NCBI GenBank assembly: GCA_021390615.1
Contig: JAJEJU010000021.1
Coordinates: 1 to 64,000, forward strand
Direction: 5' to 3'
Origin: Rhodanobacteraceae bacterium ZG21-1
Lineage (GTDB): Bacteria > Pseudomonadota > Gammaproteobacteria > Xanthomonadales > Rhodanobacteraceae
Length of the DNA: 64,000 nucleotides
This document shows, in pieces, positions 43,421-51,717 of the stretch (position 1 is its first letter; every line of letters starts with the position of its first letter). The notes under the pieces were generated by a model that saw only the letters and a program-made list of their open reading frames with translations, did no database searches and was not told the DNA's origin. Both the position numbers and the translations under genes were made by a program.

Positions 43421-44458
43421 TCACGCCGCGTCGGCCGTGGCGCAGGCGTGCTGCCCGAACCCGGCGTGCGCCGCGCCGGCCGGTTCGGCCAGCTCCATCG
43501 GGTGCAGCTCCATCGGGTGCAGATCCAATCGGGCGAACAGCTGGCGGTCGTGTTCGGTCTCGGGATTGCCGGTGGTCAGCAGCTTCTCGCCGTAGAAGAT
43601 CGAGTTGGCGCCGGCGAAGAAGCACAGCGCCTGCACGGCGTCGTCCATCTGCTGGCGGCCGGCGGAAAGGCGCACCACCGAGCGCGGCATCAGGATGCGC
43701 GCCACCGCGATGGTGCGCACGAACTCGAACGGATCGACCGGCTCGCTGCCGGCCAGCGGCGTGCCCGGGATCGGGATCAGCTGGTTGATCGGCACCGACT
43801 CCGGCTGCTCCGGCAGGTTGGCCAGGGTCTGCAGCAGGCCGGCGCGCTGCTCGCGCGTCTCGCCCATGCCGAGGATGCCGCCGCAGCAGGTCTTCAGGCC
43901 GGCCGCGCGCACGTGCGCCAGGGTGTCCAGGCGGTCCTGGTACTGGCGGGTGTGGATGATCTCGCCGTAGAAATCCGGCGCGGTGTCCAGGTTGTGGTTG
44001 TAGTAGTCGAGGCCCGCGTCCTTCAGCGTGTCGGCCTGTTCGCCGCTGAGCATGCCGAGGGTGACGCAAGTTTCCATGCCCAGCGCCTTCACCGCGCTGA
44101 CCATCTCGGCCACCTTGGCCACGTCGCGGTCCTTCGGGCTGCGCCAGGCGGCGCCCATGCAGAAGCGGCTGGCGCCGGCTTCCTTGGCGGCGCGCGCGCG
44201 CGCCACCACCGCGTCCACGCTCATCAGCTTCTGCGCCTGCACGCCGGTGTGATAGCGCGCGGCCTGGGAGCAGTAGCCGCAGTCTTCGGGGCAACCGCCG
44301 GTCTTGATCGACAGCAGGGTGGACACCTGCACCGCCTGCGGGTCGTGGTGCGCGCGGTGGACGGTGTGCGCGCGGAACAGCAGCTCGTTGAACGGCAGGG
44401 CGAACAGCGCGGCGACCTGCTCGCGCGTCCAGTCGTGGCGGATGACGGCTTCGACCAT
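43421..44458 (-). CDS. bioB: Biotin synthase BioB
   Basis: 345-aa radical SAM enzyme that inserts sulfur into dethiobiotin. The cluster motif [12 protein letters not shown] places the CX3CX2C cysteines at 56, 60 and 63. The SIKTGG lead-in and later segments [18 protein letters not shown] and [17 protein letters not shown] (a strong BioB signature) are present. The start [15 protein letters not shown] fits BioB; in-frame sequence upstream contains the operator and is non-coding. Near the C-terminus the motif LHPME is repeated ([12 protein letters not shown]), encoded by a perfect 15-bp tandem repeat at 43491-43520. BioF follows after 40 nt. Confidence 0.96.
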   Translation of the reverse strand: MVEAVIRHDWTREQVAALFALPFNELLFRAHTVHRAHHDPQAVQVSTLLSIKTGGCPEDCGYCSQAARYHTGVQAQKLMSVDAVVARARAAKEAGASRFCMGAAWRSPKDRDVAKVAEMVSAVKALGMETCVTLGMLSGEQADTLKDAGLDYYNHNLDTAPDFYGEIIHTRQYQDRLDTLAHVRAAGLKTCCGGILGMGETREQRAGLLQTLANLPEQPESVPINQLIPIPGTPLAGSEPVDPFEFVRTIAVARILMPRSVVRLSAGRQQMDDAVQALCFFAGANSIFYGEKLLTTGNPETEHDRQLFARLDLHPMELHPMELAEPAGAAHAGFGQHACATADAA

Positions 44459-44508
44459 GGGGCGGTTCTCGGGGATGGGAGGCGCGAGAGTGCCGAGGCC
44501 TGGCCATC

Positions 44509-44542
44509 GTGTCAACCAATGATCTGTGTCATGAGTTTACAG
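44509..44542 (-). promoter_or_regulatory. BirA (biotin repressor) operator-like dyad upstream of bioB
   Basis: On the minus strand, CTGTAAACT, 16 nt, GGTTGACAC. Each half matches the BirA consensus TTGTAAACC/GGTTTACAA at 7 of 9 positions, and the 16-nt spacing equals that of the E. coli bio operator as I recall it. The right half overlaps a TTGACA that would serve as the bioB -35. Binding of biotinoyl-AMP-loaded BirA would therefore shut off bioB-bioF when biotin is plentiful. Confidence 0.6.
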
Positions 44543-44600
44543 TGCGCGCAGGTATGGCAGCCGCTACCATGCAGGCGGACACGGTGTGGAGCGACGCGCG

Positions 44601-44810
44601 ATGAGTACGGGTCAAGGCAGTAGTGGCAACGTGCTGGCGGCGATCTGCAGCTTCTTCATTCCCGGCCTGGGCCAGCTGGTGCAGGGGCGGCCGCTGAAGG
44701 CGCTGCTGATGTGCGTGCTCGCGGTCATGTTGTGGTTCGTGCTGCTCGGCTGGCTGGTCCATCTGTGGTCGATCCTCGACGCAGCGCTGTACAAGCCGCC
44801 GATGAACTGA
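44601..44810 (+). CDS. Small membrane protein, TM2-like
   Basis: 69-aa protein that begins with a polar Gly/Ser-rich segment and has a hydrophobic pair of helices (about 12-32 and 36-58), with the motif IPGLGQLVQGRPLKALL that recurs in TM2-like small proteins. The start at ATG 44601 was chosen; the GTG 15 nt earlier is less likely. Its stop overlaps the start of comF (TGATG), pointing to translational coupling. Function unknown. Confidence 0.7.
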   Translation: MSTGQGSSGNVLAAICSFFIPGLGQLVQGRPLKALLMCVLAVMLWFVLLGWLVHLWSILDAALYKPPMN

Positions 44811-45538
44811 TGATGGCGCGGCGCATGGAGGCGCTAGGCAAGCTGGCCGGGCGGCTGCAGCGCTGGCTGCTGCCTTGGCGCTGCCTGCTGTGCGGTGCCG
44901 ACGGTGCCGACGGGCTCGATCTCTGCGCGGCCTGCGCTGCGGAACTGCCGCGCAATCGATCCTGTTGCGCACGCTGTGCCTTGCCGATGCCCCAGCCGGT
45001 CGCCCTGTGCGGCCGCTGTCAGCTCCATGCTCCAACGTGGGCGGCGGCCTGGGCGCCGTTTCGCTATGCCTGGCCGCTGGACCGGCTGGAGGCGCGCTAC
45101 AAGTTCGGCCGCGAACTGGCGGCCGGTCGCGCGCTGGCGACGCTGTGGCTGCGCGAGCCGAGAGAACTGGCCTTGCCGCAACTGCTGCTGCCGGTGCCCC
45201 TGCATCGGCAGCGTCTGCGCGAACGCGGCTACAACCAGGCGCAGGAGCTGGTGAAGCCGCTGGCGCGGGCGCTGGGCGTGCCATGGCGCCGCGACGTCCT
45301 GCTGCGTCTGCGCGCGACCGAGGCGCAGACCGAGCTGGATGCGCCGGCGCGTCGGCGCAATGTGCGCGGCGCGTTCGCGTTGCGCTCGGGCGTGGCGTTG
45401 CCGGCGCACGTCGCGGTGCTGGACGATGTGATGACTACCGGCGCCACCCTGGCCGAATGCGCGCGCGTGCTCAGGCGCAGCGGGGTGGCGCGGGTGGATG
45501 TGTGGGCGCTGGCGCGGGCGCCGTCGCCACACGGTTGA
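44810..45538 (+). CDS. comF: ComF family protein (phosphoribosyltransferase-like)
   Basis: 242-aa ComF-type protein, linked in competent bacteria to handling DNA taken up from outside. An N-terminal zinc-ribbon region with four CXXC-type pairs (LCLLCGADG ... DLCAACAAELP ... CCARCALPM ... LCGRCQ) occupies about residues 25-70. The C-terminal phosphoribosyltransferase domain ends with the PRPP loop VLDDVMTTGATLAEC near residue 210. Start ATG 44810 overlaps the preceding stop codon. Whether this strain is naturally competent cannot be inferred. Confidence 0.88.
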   Translation: MMARRMEALGKLAGRLQRWLLPWRCLLCGADGADGLDLCAACAAELPRNRSCCARCALPMPQPVALCGRCQLHAPTWAAAWAPFRYAWPLDRLEARYKFGRELAAGRALATLWLREPRELALPQLLLPVPLHRQRLRERGYNQAQELVKPLARALGVPWRRDVLLRLRATEAQTELDAPARRRNVRGAFALRSGVALPAHVAVLDDVMTTGATLAECARVLRRSGVARVDVWALARAPSPHG

Positions 45539-45724
45539 CGCCACGGCTGCTCCGGGGTGTTAGCATCGCCCCCGGGCCGGCACGGCCCGCCGCCTGCGCC
45601 CCATATCGGGGTACGGTGAATGTGCCCTCGATCCTCGACTCGAACCCTTCGTCACGGCGAACGGCTCGGCAATGCAGGCACCGATGCAAGCTAGTTCGTT
45701 CGCCGCATTGCGGAGGATTCACTC

Positions 45725-46318
45725 ATGCGTAGCTATCTCGACGCCAAGGCCATGGCCAAGCATCTGCGCGCGCGCCTGGCGCAACAGTCGATCGAACTAT
45801 CCCACAGCGCGTGCCTGGAACTGGTGGCCGGCCAGTTCGGCTGCGGCGACTGGAACCAGCTGGCCGCGCACATCGCGGCGAGCGAGGGCGGGCTCGCTGC
45901 AGCTCGCCCATCCGTGTCGGCGATCCGCTTCCAGGCCACCAAGCCGATCCTGCGCATCTTCGATCAGGCCAAGGCGCTGGAGTTCTACCGCGACTTCCTC
46001 GGCTTCGTGGTGGACTGGGAACACCGCTACGAGCCCGAGTCGCCGCTGTACATGCAGATGTCGCGCGGCGCGCTGCAGCTGCACCTGTCCGAGCATCACG
46101 GCGACGGTAGCCCCGGCAGCGTGGTGTGGCTGGACATGCAGGGGCTGGACGAATTCCAGCGCGAGCTGAGCGACAAGCGCTATCGCCACATGCATCCCGG
46201 CATCGAGGCGATGTCGCCGCGGCTGCGCGTGATGGAAGTGATCGACCCGTTCGGCAATCGCCTGCGCTTCGGCGAGCTTGCCAGCCAGCCGGTCGAGGCC
46301 GTCGGCGATCCGGCCTGA
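45725..46318 (+). CDS. Glyoxalase-related VOC superfamily protein
   Basis: 197-aa protein with two parts. Residues 1-60 match the glyoxalase-related helical domain (MRSYLDAKAMAKHLRARLAQ and the WNQLAAHIA segment) that precedes a VOC domain in many proteobacteria. Residues 70-185 form a VOC fold with ILRIFDQAKALEFYRDFLGF, the LHLSEHHGDGSPG segment and EVIDPFGNRLRFGE at the C-terminal strand. Such proteins may be lyases or bleomycin/fosfomycin-type binders; no specific substrate is implied. The start has a GAGGA site 8-12 nt upstream. Confidence 0.82.
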   Translation: MRSYLDAKAMAKHLRARLAQQSIELSHSACLELVAGQFGCGDWNQLAAHIAASEGGLAAARPSVSAIRFQATKPILRIFDQAKALEFYRDFLGFVVDWEHRYEPESPLYMQMSRGALQLHLSEHHGDGSPGSVVWLDMQGLDEFQRELSDKRYRHMHPGIEAMSPRLRVMEVIDPFGNRLRFGELASQPVEAVGDPA

Positions 46319-46475
46319 TCGGGCGCGGGTCTCGCCGGCGACGACGTATCAGCGAACGCCAAGTTGCTGCATGCACCGGGCCGCTGGTGCATGTGGCATG
46401 GCGTGCGCGATGCAGGCGTGCAGGTGCTGGCGGATCGGCGCTGCCGCACCTGTGCATCGCGACGATCCGCCGCCG

Positions 46476-47474
46476 CTAAGGTTGGCCGTCCAGGCTGTCC
46501 AGGAATCGCTGCACGCGGCTTGCGAGCCTGCCCAAGGGGGTGAAGTGGCCCGGATCGAGGTGACCGCTGTTCTGTTCGATCTGCAGCAGCTGGTACCCGG
46601 CAAGCGTGTCGTCGCGGAAGCTTTGATAAATGGCCAGCGCCTCCTCCATCGCAGCGCGGCTGGATTCCGGGATATCGTCCAGGCCATAGCGGCGCACCTT
46701 GGCGCCGTCGTAATACCGCGCCGCGCCGTCCAGCGGCAGGCCGAGCCAGTCGCCGAGTCTGGCGAAGGTCGAGGCGTCCACCGCGTCGTGGAACACGGCG
46801 GAAACCTGCGGCAGGTTGCGCAGCATGCGCAGATAGAGCTGGATCACCTGCGCGTAGGCGCGAAGCACGGCGGCGTGAGTGGCTGCCGTATCGCCATTCA
46901 GCTCGGCGAGGCCGCGGGTGGAGATCAGAGTGTCCAGCGGATTGCGGAAGGTGAAGATGTAGTGCGACGCATAGAAATGGCGACAGTGAAAGTCGAACAG
47001 GCGGTGGCAGCTGTCGTCGGCGTCGCCCGGATTGATCACGATCTTCGAACCGACGTAGCGGTACAGGCCGGCCAGCTTCAGCAGATAGTCCTGCCAGGGC
47101 GCGTCGGTCTCGAACAGGGCCGGGCAAAAGCTGCTCTTGTTCTCCTGGTTGCCCCAGGCGCGATGCATGGCGTTGTAGCGCGCCCGGAAATCGGCTTCGC
47201 CGGGATCGTCGTGCAGGCGCGGTTCGCCGAGCAGGAAGATGCCGGGCGAATCGTTCAGCGCGTTCTGCAGGATGGTGGTGCCGGTGCGCGCCGCGCCGAG
47301 GACGAAGAGCCCCTGCTCAGCCAGCGCAGCGCGCGGCGAGCTCGCCGGCGCCTGCACCGAAGAAGCATCCGTCGCCGGCGCGGGAGTGGCCCGCCTTGTC
47401 GACAGCCATTTCCTGATGAAGTCGCTCTGCAAGTGGCGGTTCCCCCTGTTGCTCGACGGCGACGCGCGAGCCAT
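46476..47474 (-). CDS. PAPS-dependent sulfotransferase family protein
   Basis: 332-aa protein with the sulfotransferase fold. The 5'-phosphosulfate loop is LFVLGAARTGTTILQNAL (residues 57-72) and the 3'-phosphate-binding segment is FRNPLDTLISTRGLAEL. The rest has the alpha/beta pattern of the family. It would transfer sulfate from PAPS to a sugar, lipid or peptide. Its neighbour is a large GT-C-type membrane protein on the same strand (about 120 nt away), which hints at modification of a surface glycan, but this is inference. The N-terminal 45 residues are low-complexity, so a later start is possible. Confidence 0.82.
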   Translation of the reverse strand: MARASPSSNRGNRHLQSDFIRKWLSTRRATPAPATDASSVQAPASSPRAALAEQGLFVLGAARTGTTILQNALNDSPGIFLLGEPRLHDDPGEADFRARYNAMHRAWGNQENKSSFCPALFETDAPWQDYLLKLAGLYRYVGSKIVINPGDADDSCHRLFDFHCRHFYASHYIFTFRNPLDTLISTRGLAELNGDTAATHAAVLRAYAQVIQLYLRMLRNLPQVSAVFHDAVDASTFARLGDWLGLPLDGAARYYDGAKVRRYGLDDIPESSRAAMEEALAIYQSFRDDTLAGYQLLQIEQNSGHLDPGHFTPLGRLASRVQRFLDSLDGQP

Positions 47475-47595
47475 TTTTGCATCGGTTTCGCCGGCGGACC
47501 AAGGGCTGCAATGCCCTGATTCAGCGGCGCGGGTTTTCCAGGTTTTCTTGCATGTCCTTGAAACGTGCAGCAGGCCGATGCCCTGGGCGCATTTT

Positions 47596-49656
47596 CTAGC
47601 GGTCCGCTTCGATCTGCAGATTCATCAGGGCGATGCCCAGCCGCCTGTCGTCGCTGCTTTTGCCCAGCGACTGCGGCGAGGCAGCCGCCGGCACGGCGAT
47701 CTCCAGCCGATCCAGTCCGGGCGGATTATGGAATTTCAGCTCGACAGTCTGAGCGGCTTCGCCCAGTTGGAAAGACTGCTGCTCGCTGCCGAGGCTCAGC
47801 ACGAAGGGCTTGCCTGCGTTGGGGCCGTAAGCCGCCGCGGTCAGCAGCAGATGAGCGCCGGCGGGCAGCGGCTGGCGCAGGCGCAGCACGACCCGGTCCG
47901 CCACCGACCAGCGTCCGAATCCTTCGGGAGCGGCCAGGCCCTCGCTCGCCGCCAGGAAGTTGCCGCCATCCTTGAAGTCGACCACCAGCGGCGTACTCAG
48001 TCGATACAGCGCGTAGCCGGAGAACTTCTGCGCCGAGGCGACGGCGGCGTGCATCGCGTGGTCGCCGACCACCAGGGCCCACTGGCTGCCGATCGGCAGG
48101 TCCGGCGCTTCGATGGCCTGACCGGGCTGGAGCGGCTTGTCCTGGGTGTCGGGCAGGTCGAGCCGGAAGTTCGCCTGCACCAGCTTGAAGATGTCGTCGC
48201 CGAAGATCACCACCCCGCTGCGCTGTGCAGGCGGCAGCAGGTCGCGGGTGACGCGGGCCGCGAGGTCGTAGACGTCGGGCTGCTTGCGCTGCACGGTTTC
48301 GCGATCCACGCTGGCAGCGGCGCCCAGGGCGAAAACCGGCACGAACAGCAGCACATAGAGAATCGCGCCGAGTTGCCGGCTGATCATCCACAGCACCAGG
48401 CAGGCCAGCCCGAGCGCACCCATCACGTTGCCGAAGTGGCGGCTGGCCAGCAGGCCGTGCAGCTCTGGCGCGTCGATCCGGTTCGGCGCATAGCCCGCCA
48501 TGTGAAGCGCCCAGCCCCACAGATAGGCGCTGCCGATCACCAGCACGGCCAGCAGGCGCAGCCAGGTGCGGCGCTCCGCCGGCGTCGGTCGCCCGCCGAC
48601 CCAGGCGCCGGCGAGCAGATACAGCAGCGGCAGGGCGAAGTTGTAATAGCGCATGTGCAGGCGCTGCAGGGCTTCGAGCGGGTCGCCGTCGGGCACGTTC
48701 GCGGTGAAATAGACCGTGACGCCGACCAGGGTGAGCAGGATCGCCGCGCAGAACAGCGCCAGGCGCTGCCGATAGCTCTCCGCGGCCTGGTCATCGATGG
48801 CCGGCAGGCGCTGGACCTGGCTGAGGCAGGCCAGCGGCACCGCGGCGAGCAGCGCCAGGGCCATGGCATGGCCCATGGCCGAGTGCACGCCGTAATGCAG
48901 CAGCGAGGCGAGCTCGGGATGATTGAAGCGCTGATTGAACTGGGCTGCGTAAAGCCCGCCCAGCAGATGCAGCCCGTCGCGGCCGGCCAGCAGATAGCCG
49001 CCGCCGAAGCGCACTGCGAAGAACGCCAGCGCCGCGGCCGCCAGCGCGCGCACGGCGGCGCGCCAGGCGCGCGGCGCCGGCGCCAGCACGGTCAGCCCGG
49101 CCAGATACAAGCCGTAGCCGGCGAGCAGGAATAAAGCATGCAGCTTCACCAGGCACATGGCGCCGAGCAGGCCGCCCGTGGCGAGGCCGCCGGCCAGGCG
49201 CGGGCGCGGCAGGGCCACCAGGACCAGCCAGGCGAAGATCCAGAACAGCAGGAAATACAGCGCCTCGGGAGTGAAGAAGGCGGTGTAGGTCGACAGTGGG
49301 CTGATCAGGGCGGTGACGGTCAGCCAGGCCGCGAGGTCGCTGCGCATGCAGCGCCGCGCCAGCAGAAACATGAAAGGCCCGGCCGCGACGAAGAACACCG
49401 CGTTGAGCGTGCGCGCGCAATCGTCGAAGCCGCTGCCGCACAGATTGGTGCTGTGATAGATCAGGAAATACAGATAGGAAGGGATGTCGGCCAGCGCGAA
49501 CGGCTGCAAGCGGCTGTCGCGGCTGTAGCTCCATTCGTCGCCGAGCACGGACGGGCCGAGCCCCGTATTGCGGAACACCAGGTACAGGAAGATCGCGGCC
49601 AGCGCGGCCAGCAGCAGCCGTGGCGCCAGTCGGCGCCCGGCGTCATGGGTAGTCAT
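47596..49656 (-). CDS. GT-C-like multispanning membrane protein
   Basis: 686-aa integral membrane protein with about 12 hydrophobic helices in the first 450 residues and a soluble C-terminal part (470-686) rich in beta structure. The early extracytoplasmic loop after helix 1 contains GDEWSYSRDSR with an Asp-Glu pair as in GT-C glycosyltransferases using polyprenyl-linked sugars. The C-terminal segment (AAYGPNAGKPFVLSLG and following) is similar to domains found on phosphoglycerol transferase-like proteins. Start ATG 49656 has an AGGAG site 10 nt away. It probably transfers a sugar-like group outside the inner membrane; donor and acceptor unknown. Confidence 0.72.
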   Translation of the reverse strand: MTTHDAGRRLAPRLLLAALAAIFLYLVFRNTGLGPSVLGDEWSYSRDSRLQPFALADIPSYLYFLIYHSTNLCGSGFDDCARTLNAVFFVAAGPFMFLLARRCMRSDLAAWLTVTALISPLSTYTAFFTPEALYFLLFWIFAWLVLVALPRPRLAGGLATGGLLGAMCLVKLHALFLLAGYGLYLAGLTVLAPAPRAWRAAVRALAAAALAFFAVRFGGGYLLAGRDGLHLLGGLYAAQFNQRFNHPELASLLHYGVHSAMGHAMALALLAAVPLACLSQVQRLPAIDDQAAESYRQRLALFCAAILLTLVGVTVYFTANVPDGDPLEALQRLHMRYYNFALPLLYLLAGAWVGGRPTPAERRTWLRLLAVLVIGSAYLWGWALHMAGYAPNRIDAPELHGLLASRHFGNVMGALGLACLVLWMISRQLGAILYVLLFVPVFALGAAASVDRETVQRKQPDVYDLAARVTRDLLPPAQRSGVVIFGDDIFKLVQANFRLDLPDTQDKPLQPGQAIEAPDLPIGSQWALVVGDHAMHAAVASAQKFSGYALYRLSTPLVVDFKDGGNFLAASEGLAAPEGFGRWSVADRVVLRLRQPLPAGAHLLLTAAAYGPNAGKPFVLSLGSEQQSFQLGEAAQTVELKFHNPPGLDRLEIAVPAAASPQSLGKSSDDRRLGIALMNLQIEADR

Positions 49657-49746
49657 CGATGCACTCGCTCCTGGCTGGTCCGCCCGCTGCTTGCCGCTCG
49701 AGGCCGGTATCGCAACGCTGGCATGCGCAAGGCCGGCGTCATCGGC

Positions 49747-50781
49747 TCAGCGCACCGCCAGGGCGAGCACGATGCCGATCCACATCGTCAGGCCCCACCA
49801 GTTGTTATGGCGGAAGGCGGTGAGGCAGGCGTCACGCGCGCGTTCGCGGATCAGCCACAGCTGATAGCCGAACAGGCCGGCCGCGATCGCCAGGGCCAGC
49901 CAATACGGCCAGCCGAGCTGGGCGCGCTGGCCGACGAACAGCATGGCCAGCAGCAGGGTGCCCATCAGCACGCCGAGGATGGGCAGGTCGGCGTCGCCGA
50001 ACAGGATGGCGGTGGACTTCGCGCCGGCGGCGAGGTCGTCGTCGCGGTCGACCATCGCGTACTCGGTGTCGTAGATCACCGACCACAGGATGTTGCCGAT
50101 GAACAGCAGCCAGCCCAGCGGCGGCACGTGGTTGCTCACTGCGGCGAAGGCCATCGGGATCGACCAGCCGAAGGCCGCGCCGAGCACTACCTGCGGCAGC
50201 GAGGTCCAGCGCTTGGTGAACGGGTAGATCGCCGCCAGCGCGGCGCCGGCGAAGGACAGCTCGATGGTCAGCCGGTTGGTGAACAGCACCAGCACGAAGG
50301 CGAAGACGAGCAGGCTGCCGAACACCACCAGCGCCTCGCGCGGGGTGACCCGCCCACTGGCGATCGGCCGCCCGGCGGTGCGTGCCACTTGCGGGTCCAG
50401 CTTGCGGTCGGCGTAGTCGTTGATCGCGCAGCCGGCGGCGCGCATGGCGAACACGCCGAGGGTGAAGATGACCAGCGGCTTCCACGGCGGGAAGTCGCCG
50501 GCGGCCAGCCACAGCGCCCACCAGGTCGGCCACAGCAGCAGCAGGGCGCCGATCGGCCGGTCCATGCGGGTCAGCACCAGGTAGTCCAGCGCCTTGTCGC
50601 GGAACCGCGGCGGCGCCTTCTGCAGCAGCCAGTTCAGCACGCGGGTGGCGCGGGTGGAGCTGTCCGCCGGCCGTATCACCGGTTTGGGCGCGGCAGTGGT
50701 CTGAGCCTGCGGCCGCACGGCGCGCGGTCGTGCTTCCGACGGCGTAGAGGGTTTGCGGCGCTTGCGGGGCGAAGGCGACAT
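49747..50781 (-). CDS. ubiA: 4-hydroxybenzoate octaprenyltransferase
   Basis: 344-aa membrane prenyltransferase of ubiquinone synthesis that attaches the polyprenyl tail to 4-hydroxybenzoate. The first Asp-rich motif NDYADRKLD and the second, DTEYAMVDRDDD, that bind Mg-diphosphate are both present, with nine helices around them. The first 50 residues are a basic, Pro/Arg/Lys-rich extension not seen in E. coli UbiA, so the true start could lie inside it (for example near the LNWLLQKAPPRFRDKALDYLVL segment). No other ubi genes are in the window. Confidence 0.94.
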   Translation of the reverse strand: MSPSPRKRRKPSTPSEARPRAVRPQAQTTAAPKPVIRPADSSTRATRVLNWLLQKAPPRFRDKALDYLVLTRMDRPIGALLLLWPTWWALWLAAGDFPPWKPLVIFTLGVFAMRAAGCAINDYADRKLDPQVARTAGRPIASGRVTPREALVVFGSLLVFAFVLVLFTNRLTIELSFAGAALAAIYPFTKRWTSLPQVVLGAAFGWSIPMAFAAVSNHVPPLGWLLFIGNILWSVIYDTEYAMVDRDDDLAAGAKSTAILFGDADLPILGVLMGTLLLAMLFVGQRAQLGWPYWLALAIAAGLFGYQLWLIRERARDACLTAFRHNNWWGLTMWIGIVLALAVR

Positions 50782-51185
50782 GCGCGGGAGTGTAGCGTGC
50801 GCCGGCCGGTCACCGAGAGTGGCGGCGCCGGGTCGGACCGATCGGTTGAACCGAGACGTGAACCGGCGCATGCGGTGGCGCGCGGCCTCGCCCCGCTGCG
50901 CGCACCGACATGCTTGCCGCAGACCTGAGCGCCTGTGCGCGATCTTCAGCGCCTCGCGTCGCTGTCGAGCGCGAGGCGGATGCCTATATGCGGCGTCGGC
51001 CTGAGGGATGGCCGGGTCGAGCCGCGCACTGCCGCATGGCGGTGCTCAATGGCAACGCGTCGGGCCGGGTCCGCCTGTCCGCGTCCCGGCATCATTCGAC
51101 TGCACCGAACTCCGCTCCTTCATTCTTCCCAGGCCTGCGCGCAGACTATGCCCGGCGCGCTGTGCGGAGATTGCGAACAGGACTT
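50782..51185. other. Intergenic region between ubiA and ilvH, no gene seen
   Basis: 404 nt before the end of the ilv-leu operon. No convincing ORF, repeat or strong terminator was found. The ubiA promoter probably lies at its left side on the minus strand. A CXXC-containing tail at 51150-51189 resembles nothing complete. Confidence 0.5.
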
Positions 51186-51686
51186 CTAGATGCCGGCCCC
51201 CAGCACCGCGTCGCCGCGCTCCAGCGCAGCGGTGCCGCTGCGCGCCAGTTCGACCAGGCTGGACACCGCCGCCAGCTCGCCGAGGAAGCTGTCCACCACG
51301 CTGCCGGGTCCGGCGAACTGGATGGTGCGGATATCGCCGCTTTCGTCGATCGGGAAGGCGCGGTGGCGATACAGGCAGGCGTCCAGTGCGTCGCCGTTGC
51401 CGGCGACGGTGCGCACCTTAACGATCAGCAGCTCCGATTCCAGATGCAGCCGCGCGGTGAGGTCGGCCACCTCGAGCACGTCGACCAGCTTGCGCGACTG
51501 CTTGATGATCTGGTCGATCACCTCCTCGTCGCCTTGCAGCACTAGGCTGAGTCGCGATACCTGCGGGTCGTGGGTGGCCGCCACGGTGAGCGAGTCGATG
51601 TTGTAGCCGCGCGCGGCGAACAGGCCGGCGACCCGGGCCAGGGCGCCGGCCTCGTTTTGCAGCAGGATGGAAATGATGTGTCGCAT
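51186..51686 (-). CDS. ilvH: Acetolactate synthase small subunit
   Basis: 166-aa regulatory subunit of acetohydroxyacid synthase. The N-terminal ACT domain starts MRHIISILLQNEAGALARVAGLFAARGYNIDSLTV, the family signature that binds valine, followed by the C-terminal domain (about 80-160) with ELLIVKVRT and VEVARSG-like segments. Length matches E. coli IlvH. It is the last gene of the operon, 31 nt after the large subunit. It should confer valine feedback inhibition on the catalytic chain. Confidence 0.95.
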   Translation of the reverse strand: MRHIISILLQNEAGALARVAGLFAARGYNIDSLTVAATHDPQVSRLSLVLQGDEEVIDQIIKQSRKLVDVLEVADLTARLHLESELLIVKVRTVAGNGDALDACLYRHRAFPIDESGDIRTIQFAGPGSVVDSFLGELAAVSSLVELARSGTAALERGDAVLGAGI

Positions 51687-51717
51687 CGTCTGGAAATAAC
51701 TCGCTGGGGCGCCGGGC

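Noticed and set aside
46370-46393. Dyad CATGCACC-N8-GGTGCATG after the VOC protein gene.
   Set aside because: There is no T-run and no promoter position nearby, so the function is unclear.
51150-51189. A CXXC tail (LCGDCEQDF) that might be the end of a rubredoxin.
   Set aside because: The rest of the rubredoxin pattern is missing and the frame has no start or second CXXC pair, so it is probably chance.
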